The notes under the pieces are model-generated. The model made no database searches. It was not told the origin of the DNA and worked only from the letters and a program-made list of their open reading frames with translations. From Streptomyces candidus (lineage in GTDB: Bacteria; Actinomycetota; Actinomycetes; Streptomycetales; Streptomycetaceae): 64,000 nt of DNA. The position numbers and the translations under genes are program-made. The stretch spans positions 310,001 to 374,000 of the forward strand of contig NZ_JACHEM010000001.1 of assembly GCF_014207445.1 (NCBI RefSeq), read 5' to 3'. Below are positions 9,480 through 19,035 of the stretch, in pieces; positions within the stretch are counted from its first letter, which is position 1, and the number at the start of each line of letters is the position of its first letter.

Positions 9480-9946
9480 GGGCGGGGTGCGTGGCAGTGG
9501 CGGGGCGTTTCGCGAGAGCGGGGCTGCCGCGGGGCGGGATGTGTGCACGGCGGGGCGTTTCGCGGGGGGCCGGGGCGCTTCGCGGGGGGGCCGCCCCCTT
9601 GCCCGCCCGTTCCGCCCTCGGGGGCGGCCCCGCCGCCCAAGGGGGCTCACGTCGGGCGGCCCCGCCATCCAAGGGGACTCACGTCGGGCGGCCCCGCCGT
9701 CCGAGGGGGCTCAGCGACTGTCCGCTCCACCGGGCCCGAGCGGGGTCCGCGGCCAGGTGTGCCACCGCCCGCCCCACGTACTCCGGTGACTCCGCGGTCG
9801 ATCCGCCCGACCAGCGCCCGAACCTGGTCGACCTCCAGGTGGTGGGTGGGTACGGCGATGCCCTCGCCCCCCGCCGCGGTGACGAGTCCATGCCGCCTCA
9901 TCCCGGCGCCTTCTGTCGGGATGACCGGCGGAATGACGCCGGTGCC
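9480..9946. other. 467-bp intergenic region with repeats
   Basis: No gene is supported here; the open frames are low-complexity GC sequence. It holds three direct copies of GGGGCGYTTCGCG (9502, 9552 and 9572), then the 32-bp tandem repeat block at 9622-9717. The remainder separates two convergent genes and probably holds their terminators. Confidence 0.6.
9590..9717. repeat. 32-bp tandem repeats; also dispersed copy near 60.1 kb
   Basis: Three head-to-tail 32-bp units at 9622-9653, 9654-9685 and 9686-9717 each begin GGGCGGCCCCGCC and continue to a CTCACGTC or CTCAGCGAC end. The segment 9590-9653 also reappears, inverted and nearly identical over about 65 bases, at 60124-60187. Each unit can form a short GC hairpin (GGGCGG/CCGCC). 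The element is a candidate dispersed extragenic repeat. Confidence 0.8.
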
Positions 9947-11965
9947 TCAGCGCAGACCTTCGAGCGTCGATCCGTCCGCCATCCGCGCCCGCAGCTCGGC
10001 CTTGACGCCCCGGGGCGCGCGCACGGCCATGGTGGCCCCGTTCGCGTCGGCCCGCACTCCGCCGGTCGCCTGGATCCTCTGCACCTTGCGGCTGCCGGCG
10101 GCGAGCAGGTACCAGTCGCCCGACTTCGGCCCCTTCCAGCCCGCGCCCGCGAGCACGTGCTGGCCGAACCGGCTGCACGCCGCGGTGTCCCGTGCCTCGA
10201 CGACCGGTACCCCGAGTGCCGTCGGTGACGTGCCGGGCAGCTGGAGCTGCACCAGGACCCGCCCCGGCCCCCGCCAGGTGTCGGCCCGGGTGCACACCCA
10301 GTCGGCCCGGCCGGCCCCTTCGGGCAGGGTCTGCTGCGCGTACACCCAGTTGTTGACGGCACGCACTCCCGCGCCGCGCAGCGACGGCAGGTGGCAGGCG
10401 GTGCGCGCCCAATTCGCCAGCGCCGCCGCGCCGGTGGCCTCGCGGGGCTGCCGGGCGGGGGCGCCACTGCCCGGCGGCGGGGTGTAGGTGAGGTGTACGG
10501 GTGCCAGATCGCCGAGGTCGGTCAGCAGGAAGGCGTGCTTCTCGACGATCAGCTCGGAGGAGCGGAGCTGGAGGACCGGCCAGGAGTCGCACGTGCCGCC
10601 CGCTCCCGGCCGGGGCACCGCCGCGGTGACGCCGTCGCCGCGCACCGCCAGCTCACCGCCCGGCGCGCCGGGTTTGAGCAGGTCGCGGGTGCGGGTCTCG
10701 TCGATCCAGGGGGCGAGCAGGAAACGGGAGGCGGGGCCCTCCCGCGTGACGACGAGGGCCGCCCCGGTCACCACGTCCGCGTCGTCGGTACGGGCGAAGT
10801 CCAGCACCGGGGGCTGTGACGCGTCGGCGGGCTCGGTGTACCGGACCGTGCGGTCGCCGTCGTTGAGCAGCACCACCGCGGCGCCGTCGACGTCGCCCGC
10901 GTACAGCAGCCGGGGCGGCTCGGCGGGCGGTGCGGTGCCGGTGCCGGGGGTGCTGGAGATCCGTACCGTACGGGCCGGAGCGGACCACACCTTGAGCGCG
11001 CGGTCGAGCAGCGCGAGGTCGTCCCGGCGGTCGCCGCGCGCCGGCCAGACGGTGAAGTCGACGCGCGAGGTGTCGGCCCATTCGTCGTCCTTGGCCCGCA
11101 CCAGGTTGCGGGGATCCGTGACCCGTTGGGCTATGGAGGCGTTGCGGGCGCCGGTGGCCGCTTCGCGTTCCTGCGTGCCGGGGCCCTCGCGCAGCTCCAG
11201 GGGCAGGGTCGCGGCGGCCACCGCGGCGACGACGAGGGCCGCTCCCGCCGTACGCAGCCGGTGCCGGCGGCGCAGCAGGTCGGTGGGCCGGGTGTGCACG
11301 AAGCAGGGGTCGAACTCGCCGGACAGCAAGGGGTGTCCGGCCCCCTCGGCCGACTCGCCGAGAGCCTTCTTGGCGAGCCGCTCGGCGGTGCGCAGGGCGA
11401 GGGCGGGTTCGGCGACCCCGGCCTCGGCGAGGAGGTCGCGGGTGCGGTCCTCCGTCAGGTCCTCGGCCCGGCGCAGCGCGAGGGCGGCGCGGGTGGCGGC
11501 GTCCGCCCCGGACAGGGCCTGCTCCAGGGCCAGTTCGTCGGCGCCGCCCGCGGCGGGGAAGACCCGCAGCCCCCACACGGCGGGCAGCACGTGCCGCAGC
11601 CGGTCCGGGGCGGGGACGCGGCCGGGCCACCAGCCGGGCCGTTTCCCGTACGCCAGGGACTCGCGCAGCACCCGGGCGCGCAGCGCGGCGTAGGCGCTCC
11701 CCCCGCCGGTACCTGCGGGGGCGGTGCGCTGTCCGGGGACGCCCGGCGCGGTCCGCCGGGCGGGGCGTGTGCGGGCCGGGAGGGCGCGCTGGGCGATGCC
11801 GTGGGCGACGAGCACCCGGCGGTGGCGGCCCAGGGCGGGCGGGAGGGTGATAAAGGCGAGTCGGACGAGGCGCGGATAGTGCTCGACCAGCGCGGCTTCG
11901 GCCTGTGCCACGCTCAGAGGGCCTTCGTGAGCCGCGGTGCGCTCGGTGCGGTCTTGCGTGTCCAT
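9947..11965 (-). CDS. Membrane protein with sigma-like N-terminus (copy A)
   Basis: I do not recognise a named family. The 672-residue protein has three parts. Residues 20-60 resemble ECF sigma region 2 (ALVEHYPRLVRLAF) but lack its acidic core. Residues 155-205 resemble region 4 (RAALALRRAEDLTEDRTRDLL). One membrane segment at about 239-257 follows Arg/His-rich sequence, so the N-terminal half should be cytoplasmic and the remaining 410 residues outside. The outer part contains four Cys that are conserved in a paralogue at 37647-39671 (for example DWVCTRADTWRG here), enough for two disulfides. The start ATG follows AGGGGT. It converges on the WYL gene and diverges from the DUF4240 gene. The role is unknown; a membrane-bound regulator is an inference only. 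Confidence 0.75.
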   Translation of the reverse strand: MDTQDRTERTAAHEGPLSVAQAEAALVEHYPRLVRLAFITLPPALGRHRRVLVAHGIAQRALPARTRPARRTAPGVPGQRTAPAGTGGGSAYAALRARVLRESLAYGKRPGWWPGRVPAPDRLRHVLPAVWGLRVFPAAGGADELALEQALSGADAATRAALALRRAEDLTEDRTRDLLAEAGVAEPALALRTAERLAKKALGESAEGAGHPLLSGEFDPCFVHTRPTDLLRRRHRLRTAGAALVVAAVAAATLPLELREGPGTQEREAATGARNASIAQRVTDPRNLVRAKDDEWADTSRVDFTVWPARGDRRDDLALLDRALKVWSAPARTVRISSTPGTGTAPPAEPPRLLYAGDVDGAAVVLLNDGDRTVRYTEPADASQPPVLDFARTDDADVVTGAALVVTREGPASRFLLAPWIDETRTRDLLKPGAPGGELAVRGDGVTAAVPRPGAGGTCDSWPVLQLRSSELIVEKHAFLLTDLGDLAPVHLTYTPPPGSGAPARQPREATGAAALANWARTACHLPSLRGAGVRAVNNWVYAQQTLPEGAGRADWVCTRADTWRGPGRVLVQLQLPGTSPTALGVPVVEARDTAACSRFGQHVLAGAGWKGPKSGDWYLLAAGSRKVQRIQATGGVRADANGATMAVRAPRGVKAELRARMADGSTLEGLR

Positions 11966-12162
11966 GGCGAGGGCAACCCCTTTGAGGGTGAGAGTGCGTG
12001 CGTCGCTTGCCCTTCAAACGAGTGAATCGTGGGACGGTCACACCAAGCCCGGGACAGCCGGGAACCGGAGGTCGGGAACGGAGGGGTGTGAGAAAGGAGA
12101 CGCTCTCCCGCCGCCCCCTCCGCGTGCGTCGCGCCCCCGCAGGCCGGATGCTGTACCTCGTG

Positions 12163-12681
12163 ATGGACGAGACGGAATTCTGGGAGACGGTCGACAGCAC
12201 CCGAGAGGCCGCCGAGGGCGACCCCGAGGACCACGCCGACCTGCTGGTCGAGCGACTGCTCCAGCTCGACCCCGACGCCGTGCTCGACTTCGCCAGACAC
12301 TTCGAGGTGCGGTACAACCGCGCCTACCGCTGGGACCTGTGGGGGGCCGCCTCGGTCCTGCTGGGCTCGGCGAGCGACGACGCCTTCGACTACTTCCGGT
12401 GCTGGCTGATCGGCCAGGGCCGGGAGGTCTTCGAGGGCGCGCTGCACGAACCGGACGACCTGGCCGGCCTGCTCGACGACTTCGACGACGAGATCGACGG
12501 GGACGGGGAGGAGTTCGGCTACGCGGCGGACGAGGCGTACGAGCAGTTGACCGGGGCGGTCGCGCCGGACCTGGGGGTCCCCGCCCAGGCGGCGGAGCCG
12601 GAGGGCACGCCGATCGACCTGGACGACGACGGGGTGCTGGCGGCCCGTTATCCGCGGCTCTGGGAGAGGTTCGGGAACTAG
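12163..12681 (+). CDS. DUF4240 domain protein
   Basis: This is a small acidic protein of 172 residues that fits the DUF4240 family, whose members open with a MDETEFWE-like motif and contain the YRWDLWGAASVL-type segment seen at about residues 48-60. The biochemical function of the family is not known. The start at 12163 makes the protein begin exactly at the family motif. An in-frame ATG at 12148 would add five residues, and neither has a convincing ribosome site. The C-terminal part is Asp/Glu-rich (DDFDDEIDGDGEEFGYAADE). It diverges from the sigma-like membrane protein gene, with about 200 bases between the two starts for both promoters. It faces the phosphatase gene tail to tail with a 24-base gap. 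Confidence 0.75.
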   Translation: MDETEFWETVDSTREAAEGDPEDHADLLVERLLQLDPDAVLDFARHFEVRYNRAYRWDLWGAASVLLGSASDDAFDYFRCWLIGQGREVFEGALHEPDDLAGLLDDFDDEIDGDGEEFGYAADEAYEQLTGAVAPDLGVPAQAAEPEGTPIDLDDDGVLAARYPRLWERFGN

Positions 12682-12705
12682 CGGACCGCTTCTTCCCGCG
12701 AGGGG

Positions 12706-13815
12706 TCAGCCGTTCCCCGGTTCCAGGAGCAGCAGGGCCACGTCGTCCTCCACCCCGCCGTGCGCGAAGCGCGCCAGGTCGGCGAGGACCGCCTCCGCGA
12801 GCGTGCCGAGTTCCTCCTCCGGCGCGGGCTCCGTCGTCACCATCGCGGAGAGGCGGGCGGCCAGCGGGTAGAAGTCGCCCCGCGCGTCGCGGGCCTCGGT
12901 GACACCGTCCGTGTGGGCCAGCAGGCGGTCCCCGGGGCGCAGCGGCAGCACGGTCACGGCGGGCGCGGCCAGGTCGGTCAGGCCGAGGCCGAGCGGCGGG
13001 GCCGGGTCGAGGGACAGTTCGGTCGCCGTCCCCTCGCGCAGCAGCAGGGGCGGCGGATGCCCGCAGGACACGACGTGCACGGACTTTCCGTCGGCCGGGA
13101 ACTCCAGCAGCACCGCCGTCGCGAAGAGTTCCGCGTGTTCGACGGCTGCCGAGTCGACGACCAGGCGGCGGTCCAGGCGGGCCGCCACCGCCGTCAGGTC
13201 CGCGTCGTCGAGGACGGCTTCCCGGAAGGCGCCGAGGAGGGCGGAGACCGTCGAGACGGCCGTGAGGTCGTGCCCCTCCACGTCGGCCACCACGGCCCGT
13301 ACGCCCCAGGGGCCCTGCCGCACGTCGTAGAGGTCTCCGCTGACCAGGGCGCCGCGGTGCGCCGCCCGGTAGCGGCCGGCGCACCGCACCCCTCCGACCA
13401 GCGCGGGCAGTGGCGGCAGGACGGCGAGCTGGGAGACCTCGGCCACCGTGCCGATGTGGACCAGCCGGGCGTCGCGCCGGCTGCGGACCCAGGCGAGCAG
13501 GACGCTGATCGCGGCGGCGATGACCAGCGGCAGCAGGTCGCCCCGCGCGGCCTGCCAGCCGGGGGTGACCGGACTGGCCACGGCGAGCACGCCCGCTCCC
13601 AGCAGGGCGGTGACCAGCGGTCCGTGCGCGAGGGCGGCGAGCGGCGGCAGGACGGTGAGGAAGAACCCCAGCCGGAAGTGGCTCGGGATGAGCATGTCCG
13701 CGAAACCCAGCACGAGCAGCAGGGCGACCGGCAGCACGCGCAGCCAGCGGGGCGCCCGTTCGCCCCGCAGCCACCCCGGGGTCTCCTCACCGCGTCGAGC
13801 GCGGACCGAGCTCAT
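12706..13815 (-). CDS. Membrane SpoIIE/PP2C-type serine phosphatase
   Basis: This 369-residue protein has three or four hydrophobic helices in its first 130 residues (WLRVLPVALLLVLGFADML and others), followed by a cytoplasmic SpoIIE-type PP2C domain. The metal-binding and catalytic motifs are all present: GALVSGDLYD, VVADVEGHD, SCGHPPPLLL, AHTDGVTEARD and GGVEDDVALLLL. It should dephosphorylate a Ser/Thr-phosphorylated partner such as an anti-anti-sigma factor, the usual role of this class in Streptomyces, but no such partner is encoded nearby. The ATG at 13815 was chosen because GAGGAG stands 8 bases upstream. A longer frame would add 24 Pro/Arg-rich residues without a ribosome site. Confidence 0.88.
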   Translation of the reverse strand: MSSVRARRGEETPGWLRGERAPRWLRVLPVALLLVLGFADMLIPSHFRLGFFLTVLPPLAALAHGPLVTALLGAGVLAVASPVTPGWQAARGDLLPLVIAAAISVLLAWVRSRRDARLVHIGTVAEVSQLAVLPPLPALVGGVRCAGRYRAAHRGALVSGDLYDVRQGPWGVRAVVADVEGHDLTAVSTVSALLGAFREAVLDDADLTAVAARLDRRLVVDSAAVEHAELFATAVLLEFPADGKSVHVVSCGHPPPLLLREGTATELSLDPAPPLGLGLTDLAAPAVTVLPLRPGDRLLAHTDGVTEARDARGDFYPLAARLSAMVTTEPAPEEELGTLAEAVLADLARFAHGGVEDDVALLLLEPGNG

Positions 13816-13940
13816 GGAAGAGGCTCCTCGGGGGCGACGGTGGGGCGGACGGGGCGCGACGGCCGGGTCAGGGGCACGCCGGGTCACTACCGGACCAGTA
13901 TGACCGTATTGCCCTTTTCGCGCCCGGCCGGGCGGCGGGC

Positions 13941-14465
13941 TCAGTCCGTCAGCGGCCTGCCCATCAGGACGTCGTCCACGTACTCCCCGTGCAGATGGAA
14001 CTCGCCGGGCAGCACGCCCTCCACGACGAAGCCCTCCGCCTCGTACAGGGTCCGGGCGGGCTTGTTGTGGCTCAGCACCCGCAGCGTGAGGCGCCGGGCA
14101 CCGCGGCGGCGCGCCTCGTCGCAGGCCGCCCGCACCAGGGCCCGGCCCAGACCCCGGCCGCGGGCCTCCTCGGCCACGGCGAGACCGTTGATCTGCAGAA
14201 CGTGCGCGTTGCAGGCCAAAGGGGTGGGCGGCACGAGCCGGACGTAGCCGAGGAGCCGGCCTGCCGCGTCGGGGTCCTCGGCGACGAGCACGTCGCCGGG
14301 CTGGTGGCGGGCGTCGAAGTACGGCGCGTACGGCGGCTCGGGCAGGGGCGTCACGGCGTGCAGCGGCGACCAGGTCTCCCGGTCGAGCCGCGCGAGCTCC
14401 GCGTCGTCGGACAGGTCGGCGGTGCGTATCGAGGGGGCGGAAGGGCGGTTTCGCGTCTCGGACAT
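13941..14465 (-). CDS. GNAT family N-acetyltransferase
   Basis: This 174-residue protein has the GNAT fold. The acetyl-CoA pyrophosphate-binding motif is EEARGRGLGRALVRAACDEA (about residues 97-116), preceded by the beta-strand LQINGLAV and followed by the ARTLYEAEGFV motif-B helix. The substrate cannot be told from sequence; the general layout resembles small-molecule or ribosomal-protein type acetyltransferases. The start codon is 56 bases from the divergent epimerase gene, so the two promoters share a short spacer. The stop lies 125 bases before the start of the phosphatase gene in the same direction. Confidence 0.85.
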   Translation of the reverse strand: MSETRNRPSAPSIRTADLSDDAELARLDRETWSPLHAVTPLPEPPYAPYFDARHQPGDVLVAEDPDAAGRLLGYVRLVPPTPLACNAHVLQINGLAVAEEARGRGLGRALVRAACDEARRRGARRLTLRVLSHNKPARTLYEAEGFVVEGVLPGEFHLHGEYVDDVLMGRPLTD

Positions 14466-14521
14466 GGCGTCACGATGCCATGGGACGCGCGAAAGCAGTG
14501 GCGCAGAGGCAGGATGGACCC

Positions 14522-15418
14522 ATGCGCATCGCGGTCACCGGCTCTACGGGCCTCATCGGTACGGCACTTGTACGTTCCCTGCGCGCGGACGGGCACGAGG
14601 TGGTGCGTCTCGTACGACGGCCGTCCAGGTCCCCGGACGAGGTGTGCTGGGATCCGAAGCGCAGTCACGTCGACGCGGGCGGACTCGCCGGCTGCGAAGC
14701 GGTGGTGCACCTCGCCGGTGCGGGCATCGGCGACCACCGCTGGACGGACGCCTACAAGCGGGAGCTGCGGGAGAGCAGGCTGCTCGGCACGGCGGCGATC
14801 GCGGAGGCCGTCGCCTCGCTCGACGTACCGCCGCGCGTCCTGGTCAGCGGCTCCGCGCTCGGCTTCTACGGGGAGACCGGCGATCGGCGGGTGGACGAGG
14901 ACGCGCCGCCCGGCCACGGATTCCTGCCCCAGCTGTGCGTGGAGTGGGAAGAGGCCGCGGCGCCCGCCGAGGAGGCGGGGATCCGGACGGTGTTCGCGCG
15001 CACCGGGCTGGTGGTCGCGAGGGGCGGCGGGGCGTGGGGCAGGCTCTTCCCGCTCTTCCGGGCGGGCCTGGGCGGCCGTCTGGGTGACGGACGGCAGTAC
15101 TGGAGCTTCATCGCGCTGCACGACGAGGTGGCGGCGCTGCGGCACCTGATCGACACGGAGTCGCTGTCGGGGCCGGTGAACCTGACCGCCCCGGAGCCGG
15201 TCACCAACCGGGAGGTGACGGCGGCGATGGGCCGCGTGCTGCGCCGGCCGACCGTGTTCGCCGTGCCCGGTCCGGCGCTGCGGATCGCGCTCGGCGAGCT
15301 GGCGGGAGATGTGCTGGGGAGTCAGCGGGTGGTGCCGGCACGGCTGCTGGAGTCCGGCTTCTCCTTCGCCTTCCCGACCGTCGACGACGCGATCCGGGCG
15401 GCGCTCCGCACCGACTGA
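14522..15418 (+). CDS. TIGR01777-type NAD-dependent epimerase family protein
   Basis: This is a 298-residue short-chain-dehydrogenase-like protein of the YfcH/TIGR01777 group. The Rossmann motif TGSTGLIGTAL starts at residue 6. The conserved VSGSALGFYGETGDR and VEWEEAAAPAEEAGIRTVFAR stretches and a C-terminal DUF1731-like segment (FAVPGPALRIALGELAG) complete the family pattern. The family is thought to bind NADPH, but its substrate is not established. The ATG at 14522 places the Rossmann motif at the N-terminus; an upstream in-frame ATG at 14480 would add 14 residues without homology. It is transcribed away from the acetyltransferase gene. Confidence 0.88.
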   Translation: MRIAVTGSTGLIGTALVRSLRADGHEVVRLVRRPSRSPDEVCWDPKRSHVDAGGLAGCEAVVHLAGAGIGDHRWTDAYKRELRESRLLGTAAIAEAVASLDVPPRVLVSGSALGFYGETGDRRVDEDAPPGHGFLPQLCVEWEEAAAPAEEAGIRTVFARTGLVVARGGGAWGRLFPLFRAGLGGRLGDGRQYWSFIALHDEVAALRHLIDTESLSGPVNLTAPEPVTNREVTAAMGRVLRRPTVFAVPGPALRIALGELAGDVLGSQRVVPARLLESGFSFAFPTVDDAIRAALRTD

Positions 15419-15430
15419 CCGAACGTTCTT

Positions 15431-15482
15431 GACCGGTTTTTGACGAGAGGGTGCCGGAAACCGGTCGCATGCTGGACCGGTT
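15431..15482. promoter_or_regulatory. Three GACCGGTT elements before FAD oxidoreductase
   Basis: GACCGGTT occurs at 15431-15438 and 15475-15482 in direct orientation and as AACCGGTC at 15459-15466 in inverted orientation. The first and second form an inverted repeat with 8-bp arms and an 18-base gap. The cluster is about 175 bases before the next gene and could be an operator for its promoter. Confidence 0.35.
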
Positions 15483-15655
15483 GTCGAGCGTTTCTCCACC
15501 GTTGTGCGACCGCTGTGCATCGGTGCCCGGGACGTGCGCGCCTGCCGCACGCGCCGTGGGGACTTCTACGCTGCGTCCTCCATACGGGTATTCAGCAGGG
15601 CTGTCGGGGGCAGGAGCCCTGCAACCACAGCCGCGCCGACCTCGGGGAGGGGCAC

Positions 15656-17188
15656 GTGCCGAACCCAGCACACCATGCGGACGTCATCATCGTGGGGGCC
15701 GGAGTCGCCGGACTCTGTGCGGCCCACCAGCTCATCAGCGCCGGTGTCACGGTCCGCGTCCTGGAAGCCGCCCCGCACGTCGGCGGGCGGATGGCCACCG
15801 AGGAGGTCGACGGGTTCCGGCTCGACCGGATCGGTCAGGTCCTCAGTACCGCCTATCCGGAGCTGCTGCGCACCCCCGGCCTCGAAAGCCTCGTCCTGCG
15901 GCCGTTCGCCCCCGGCGTCCTGGTCCACGGCGAAGGACGCCATCACCGCGCGGGCGAAGTGGGCGCGGCACGCGACGGATCACGCGGCACGGTCCGCGGC
16001 GGGGCGCTCAGCGGGGCACGCAACGGAGCCCTGACCGGAGCACGCAGCGGTGCCCGGAGCGCGAGGGGCGCACTGAACGCTGCGCGCGCCCTGGCAAGCG
16101 CCCCCCGCGGCTCCGCCGCCCGCACCGCCACGCCGTCCCGCACCGCCACGCCGTCCCGCGCCGCCACGACGCCCGTGCCCGGCACGCCACTGCCCGGCAG
16201 CCCGGCGACGGACCCCGCCCCGCTCCGGATCCGCCCCCTCGGCGGTCCCCTCGAACAGGCCCGGCTCGCCGCGGCCCTGTCGCGCTTCGCCGCCACCCCG
16301 GTGGAGCGCCTCCTGGCCCGGCCCGAACTCCCCGCCCTGGACGCCCTTGCCGGACGCGGCCTGCCGTCCCGCACGGTCGACGGGTTCCTGCGCCCGCTGC
16401 TGTCCGCGCTGCTCTCCGACCCCGGCCTCACCACCTCCAGCCGCTGCGCCGACCTGGCCCTGCGCGGCTTCGCACGCGGCCGGCTCTGCCTGCCCGAGGG
16501 GGGCGCGGGCACCCTGCCCGCACACCTCGCCGCGACCCTGCCGCCCGGCACGGTCCGTACCGGAGTGCACGTCACCGGCGCGTCCATCTCCTCGGTCACC
16601 ACCGAGGAGGACGGCGAGCTGGGCTGCCGTTCCCTGCTGGTGGCCACCGGCGCGCGCGCCGCCGCGGACCTCCTGCCCGGCCTGCGGGTGCCCGGCTTCC
16701 ACCCGGTCACCGTCCTGCACCACGCCGCGGCTCCCGGCTCGGCTCCCACGACCGGCTCCGCCCTGGTCCTGGACGCCGACCGGGGCGGCCCCGTCTCGCA
16801 CTCGGCCGTCATCAGCGCGGTCGACCCCAGCCGGGCGCCCGACGGCCGGGTGCTGATCTCCTCCACCGTGCTGGGCCTGCCCGTCACCCCGCCGGGACTC
16901 GACGCCGACGTCCGGTCCCACCTGGCGCGCCTGCACGGCACCCCGACGGACGACTGGGAGCTCCTCGCCGTCCACCACGACCCGGAGGCCGTACCCGCCA
17001 TGCCCGCCCCGCACGACGTGCACCGTCCGGTGCGGCTGCTGTCCGGCCTGTACGTGTGCGGCGACCACCGCGGCACCAGCACCGTGCAGGGGGCCCTGCA
17101 CTCCGGCCGCCGGGCCGCCCTGGAGATCCTGCGCGACTTCGGCATCCGGCCGGGCTACGCGGCCGAGGAACTCCGCGAGGCCGCCTGA
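15656..17188 (+). CDS. FAD-dependent oxidoreductase (amine oxidase/PPOX-like)
   Basis: This 510-residue flavoprotein starts with a textbook dinucleotide-binding motif ([18 protein letters not shown]) and the [21 protein letters not shown] segment typical of protoporphyrinogen oxidase, phytoene desaturase and amine oxidase relatives. The C-terminal FAD motif is [24 protein letters not shown]. The substrate is not identifiable. The GTG at 15656 follows GGGGAGGGGCAC and starts the protein ten residues before the FAD motif. Residues about 100-185 form a low-complexity Ala/Arg/Gly/Thr-rich insert (repeated GAR, SGAR and TATPSR units) with no counterpart in related enzymes that I know. It probably arose by repeat expansion and forms a surface loop. 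Confidence 0.85.
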   Translation: MPNPAHHADVIIVGAGVAGLCAAHQLISAGVTVRVLEAAPHVGGRMATEEVDGFRLDRIGQVLSTAYPELLRTPGLESLVLRPFAPGVLVHGEGRHHRAGEVGAARDGSRGTVRGGALSGARNGALTGARSGARSARGALNAARALASAPRGSAARTATPSRTATPSRAATTPVPGTPLPGSPATDPAPLRIRPLGGPLEQARLAAALSRFAATPVERLLARPELPALDALAGRGLPSRTVDGFLRPLLSALLSDPGLTTSSRCADLALRGFARGRLCLPEGGAGTLPAHLAATLPPGTVRTGVHVTGASISSVTTEEDGELGCRSLLVATGARAAADLLPGLRVPGFHPVTVLHHAAAPGSAPTTGSALVLDADRGGPVSHSAVISAVDPSRAPDGRVLISSTVLGLPVTPPGLDADVRSHLARLHGTPTDDWELLAVHHDPEAVPAMPAPHDVHRPVRLLSGLYVCGDHRGTSTVQGALHSGRRAALEILRDFGIRPGYAAEELREAA

Positions 17189-17340
17189 GGCTCCCGCCGC
17201 ACGACGGCCGGCGTCGTGCCCCTGGCCTCCGATTCACGGCCCCGGACCGGAGACGTGCCCGCGGGAGAAGTGCTCACCTGCCTTCCCCGCGGGCCCGCAC
17301 ACCCGCCCCTCGCCCCGTCCGTGCGACGCGCACCGCCGCC

Positions 17341-18807
17341 TCAGCCCAGCGCGGCCACCCGGTCCCGGTACCCCCGTACCGCCGCCGCGTCCCGGTACGG
17401 CTCCAGCCTTCGCTCGAACTCGCGCACGTACTCCGTGGCCCGCGCCGAGCGCATCTCGGAGGCCTGCTGGGCCGCCTCCGCGCCGAGCGCGCACGCCTGG
17501 TCCAGTTCGCCGAGGCCCAGCCGTGCCTGGGCGAGGACCACCCGGCAGAACAGCCTGCTGCGGGCGTACCCGGCCGGCCTCAGCTGCAGGGACTTCTCGG
17601 CGTGCTGCGCCGCCGCCCGGTACTGCTGGAGGTCCCGGTGGCAGTGGCCGAACTCGTCCGCGAGCTGACCCTCGTCGAAGAACTTCGCCCAGTGCGGCAC
17701 GTCGTCCCCGGGGCGCGCGGCCTCCATCGCCCGTTCCGCCCGTACCAGCGAGGACGTACAGGCCCGTACCTCCCCCAGCACCCCGTGGCCGCGTGCCTCC
17801 ACCGCGTGCAGCATCGCCTGCACGACCGGCGGCGCCGAGGAACCGACGCCCTGCTGGGCGACCCGCGCCAGCTGGACGGCCTCCCGGCCGTGCCCGAGGT
17901 AGACGGCCTGGCGGCTCATGGTCACCAGGACGTACGACCCGTACGCCCGGTCCCCGGCCGCCTGCGCGAGACGCAGCGCCTGCACGAAGTAGCGCTGGGC
18001 AAGTCCGTGCGCCGCGATGTCGTACGAGGTCCAGCCGGCCAGTCGGGTCAGGTCGGCGACGGCCGCGAAGAGCCGGCGTCCCGTCGCCTCCCCGTAGACC
18101 CCCCTGAGCATCGGTTCCGCCTCGTGCTCCAGGTAGCGCACGAGGGCCTGGCGTGCGTGCCCGCCGCCGTAGGCGTGGTCGAGGGTGCGGAACAGCTCGG
18201 CCACCGAGCGCAGCGCCGCGACGTCCCCCGAGGTGACCCGCTGGCCGGGGCCCCGGTCGGTCTGCCGCTGCCGGGGCAGGACGGCGACCGGCCGCCCGCC
18301 CTGGGCGGGCACCCGCGCCGCAGGGGTGCCGTTGACGACCGGGGGCTCGGCCGCGCGGCCGACCCGGTCGTCGGCCCGGCCGATCAGCCAGTCACGGCTG
18401 GGGACGACGAGTCCCGCCGGGGTGAACGCGATCTTCCGCAGCTCGGCGTGGCTGCCGGAATCCTTGCGCCACAGCCCGCTCACGATGTCGACGGCCTCCT
18501 CGGGGGTGGCGGCGAATTCGAGTCCCGCGTAGACGGGGGCGCAGGCGTCGAGCCCGAGGTCCTGGGCGGAGAGGCGTCTGCCGAGTCTCCTGGTGAACAC
18601 CTCGGCGATGAGCGCGGGAGTGGTGCCGCGCGGCTGCTGGCCGCGCAGCCAGCGGGTGACCGAGGTCTTGTCGTACCGGAGGTCGAGCCCGTGCTCCAGT
18701 CCCAGCTGATCGACGCGCCGGGCCAGGCCCGCGTTGGAGAATCCCGCCTCCGCGATGAGCGCGGCGAGCTGTCGGTTGGGGATGCGCTGCGGAGGTCGTT
18801 CCGTCAT
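17341..18807 (-). CDS. HTH regulator with TPR-like C-terminus (NsdA-like)
   Basis: This 488-residue regulatory protein has an N-terminal helix-turn-helix-like region (about residues 8-75: [13 protein letters not shown] ... [16 protein letters not shown]). The long C-terminal part is made of helical repeats resembling TPRs (for example [25 protein letters not shown]). The layout resembles the Streptomyces NsdA/NsdB proteins, which affect sporulation and antibiotic production, but family membership is my judgement from pattern. The ATG at 18807 is preceded by AGGAGAGCC at normal spacing. The frame stays open a further 105 codons upstream, but that part is not supported because it overlaps the start of lipB on the other strand. 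It diverges from lipB. Confidence 0.8.
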   Translation of the reverse strand: MTERPPQRIPNRQLAALIAEAGFSNAGLARRVDQLGLEHGLDLRYDKTSVTRWLRGQQPRGTTPALIAEVFTRRLGRRLSAQDLGLDACAPVYAGLEFAATPEEAVDIVSGLWRKDSGSHAELRKIAFTPAGLVVPSRDWLIGRADDRVGRAAEPPVVNGTPAARVPAQGGRPVAVLPRQRQTDRGPGQRVTSGDVAALRSVAELFRTLDHAYGGGHARQALVRYLEHEAEPMLRGVYGEATGRRLFAAVADLTRLAGWTSYDIAAHGLAQRYFVQALRLAQAAGDRAYGSYVLVTMSRQAVYLGHGREAVQLARVAQQGVGSSAPPVVQAMLHAVEARGHGVLGEVRACTSSLVRAERAMEAARPGDDVPHWAKFFDEGQLADEFGHCHRDLQQYRAAAQHAEKSLQLRPAGYARSRLFCRVVLAQARLGLGELDQACALGAEAAQQASEMRSARATEYVREFERRLEPYRDAAAVRGYRDRVAALG

Positions 18808-19035
18808 CAGCTGTGGCTCTCCTGCCTTCCGGGCCCCGGGTGGCAGCCCTGCGTGGAACGGCGCGAATTTAGCGAGACCGGGCCCCGCAACCGGCCTCTG
18901 CGCCTCTACTTCATCCGTTCGTGTGAGGATTCCGGGAAGGCGCTGACGGAGACCCCGCTCCTCGCCCTGCCCATGGACCGCTTCCCGCGCCGCCGTACAG
19001 TGGCTGGGGCGAGGCGATACGAAGGAGACACCACC

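Noticed and set aside
9622-9717. CRISPR-like array of three 32-bp units
   Set aside because: Units abut with no spacers, no cas genes are present and a copy occurs elsewhere as an inverted dispersed repeat.
15451-19035. A long upstream extension joined to lipB (1467 codons in total)
   Set aside because: Only the last 272 codons are LipB. The rest is Pro/Arg-rich shadow sequence across the FAD enzyme and regulator genes, and a good ribosome site precedes the GTG at 19036.
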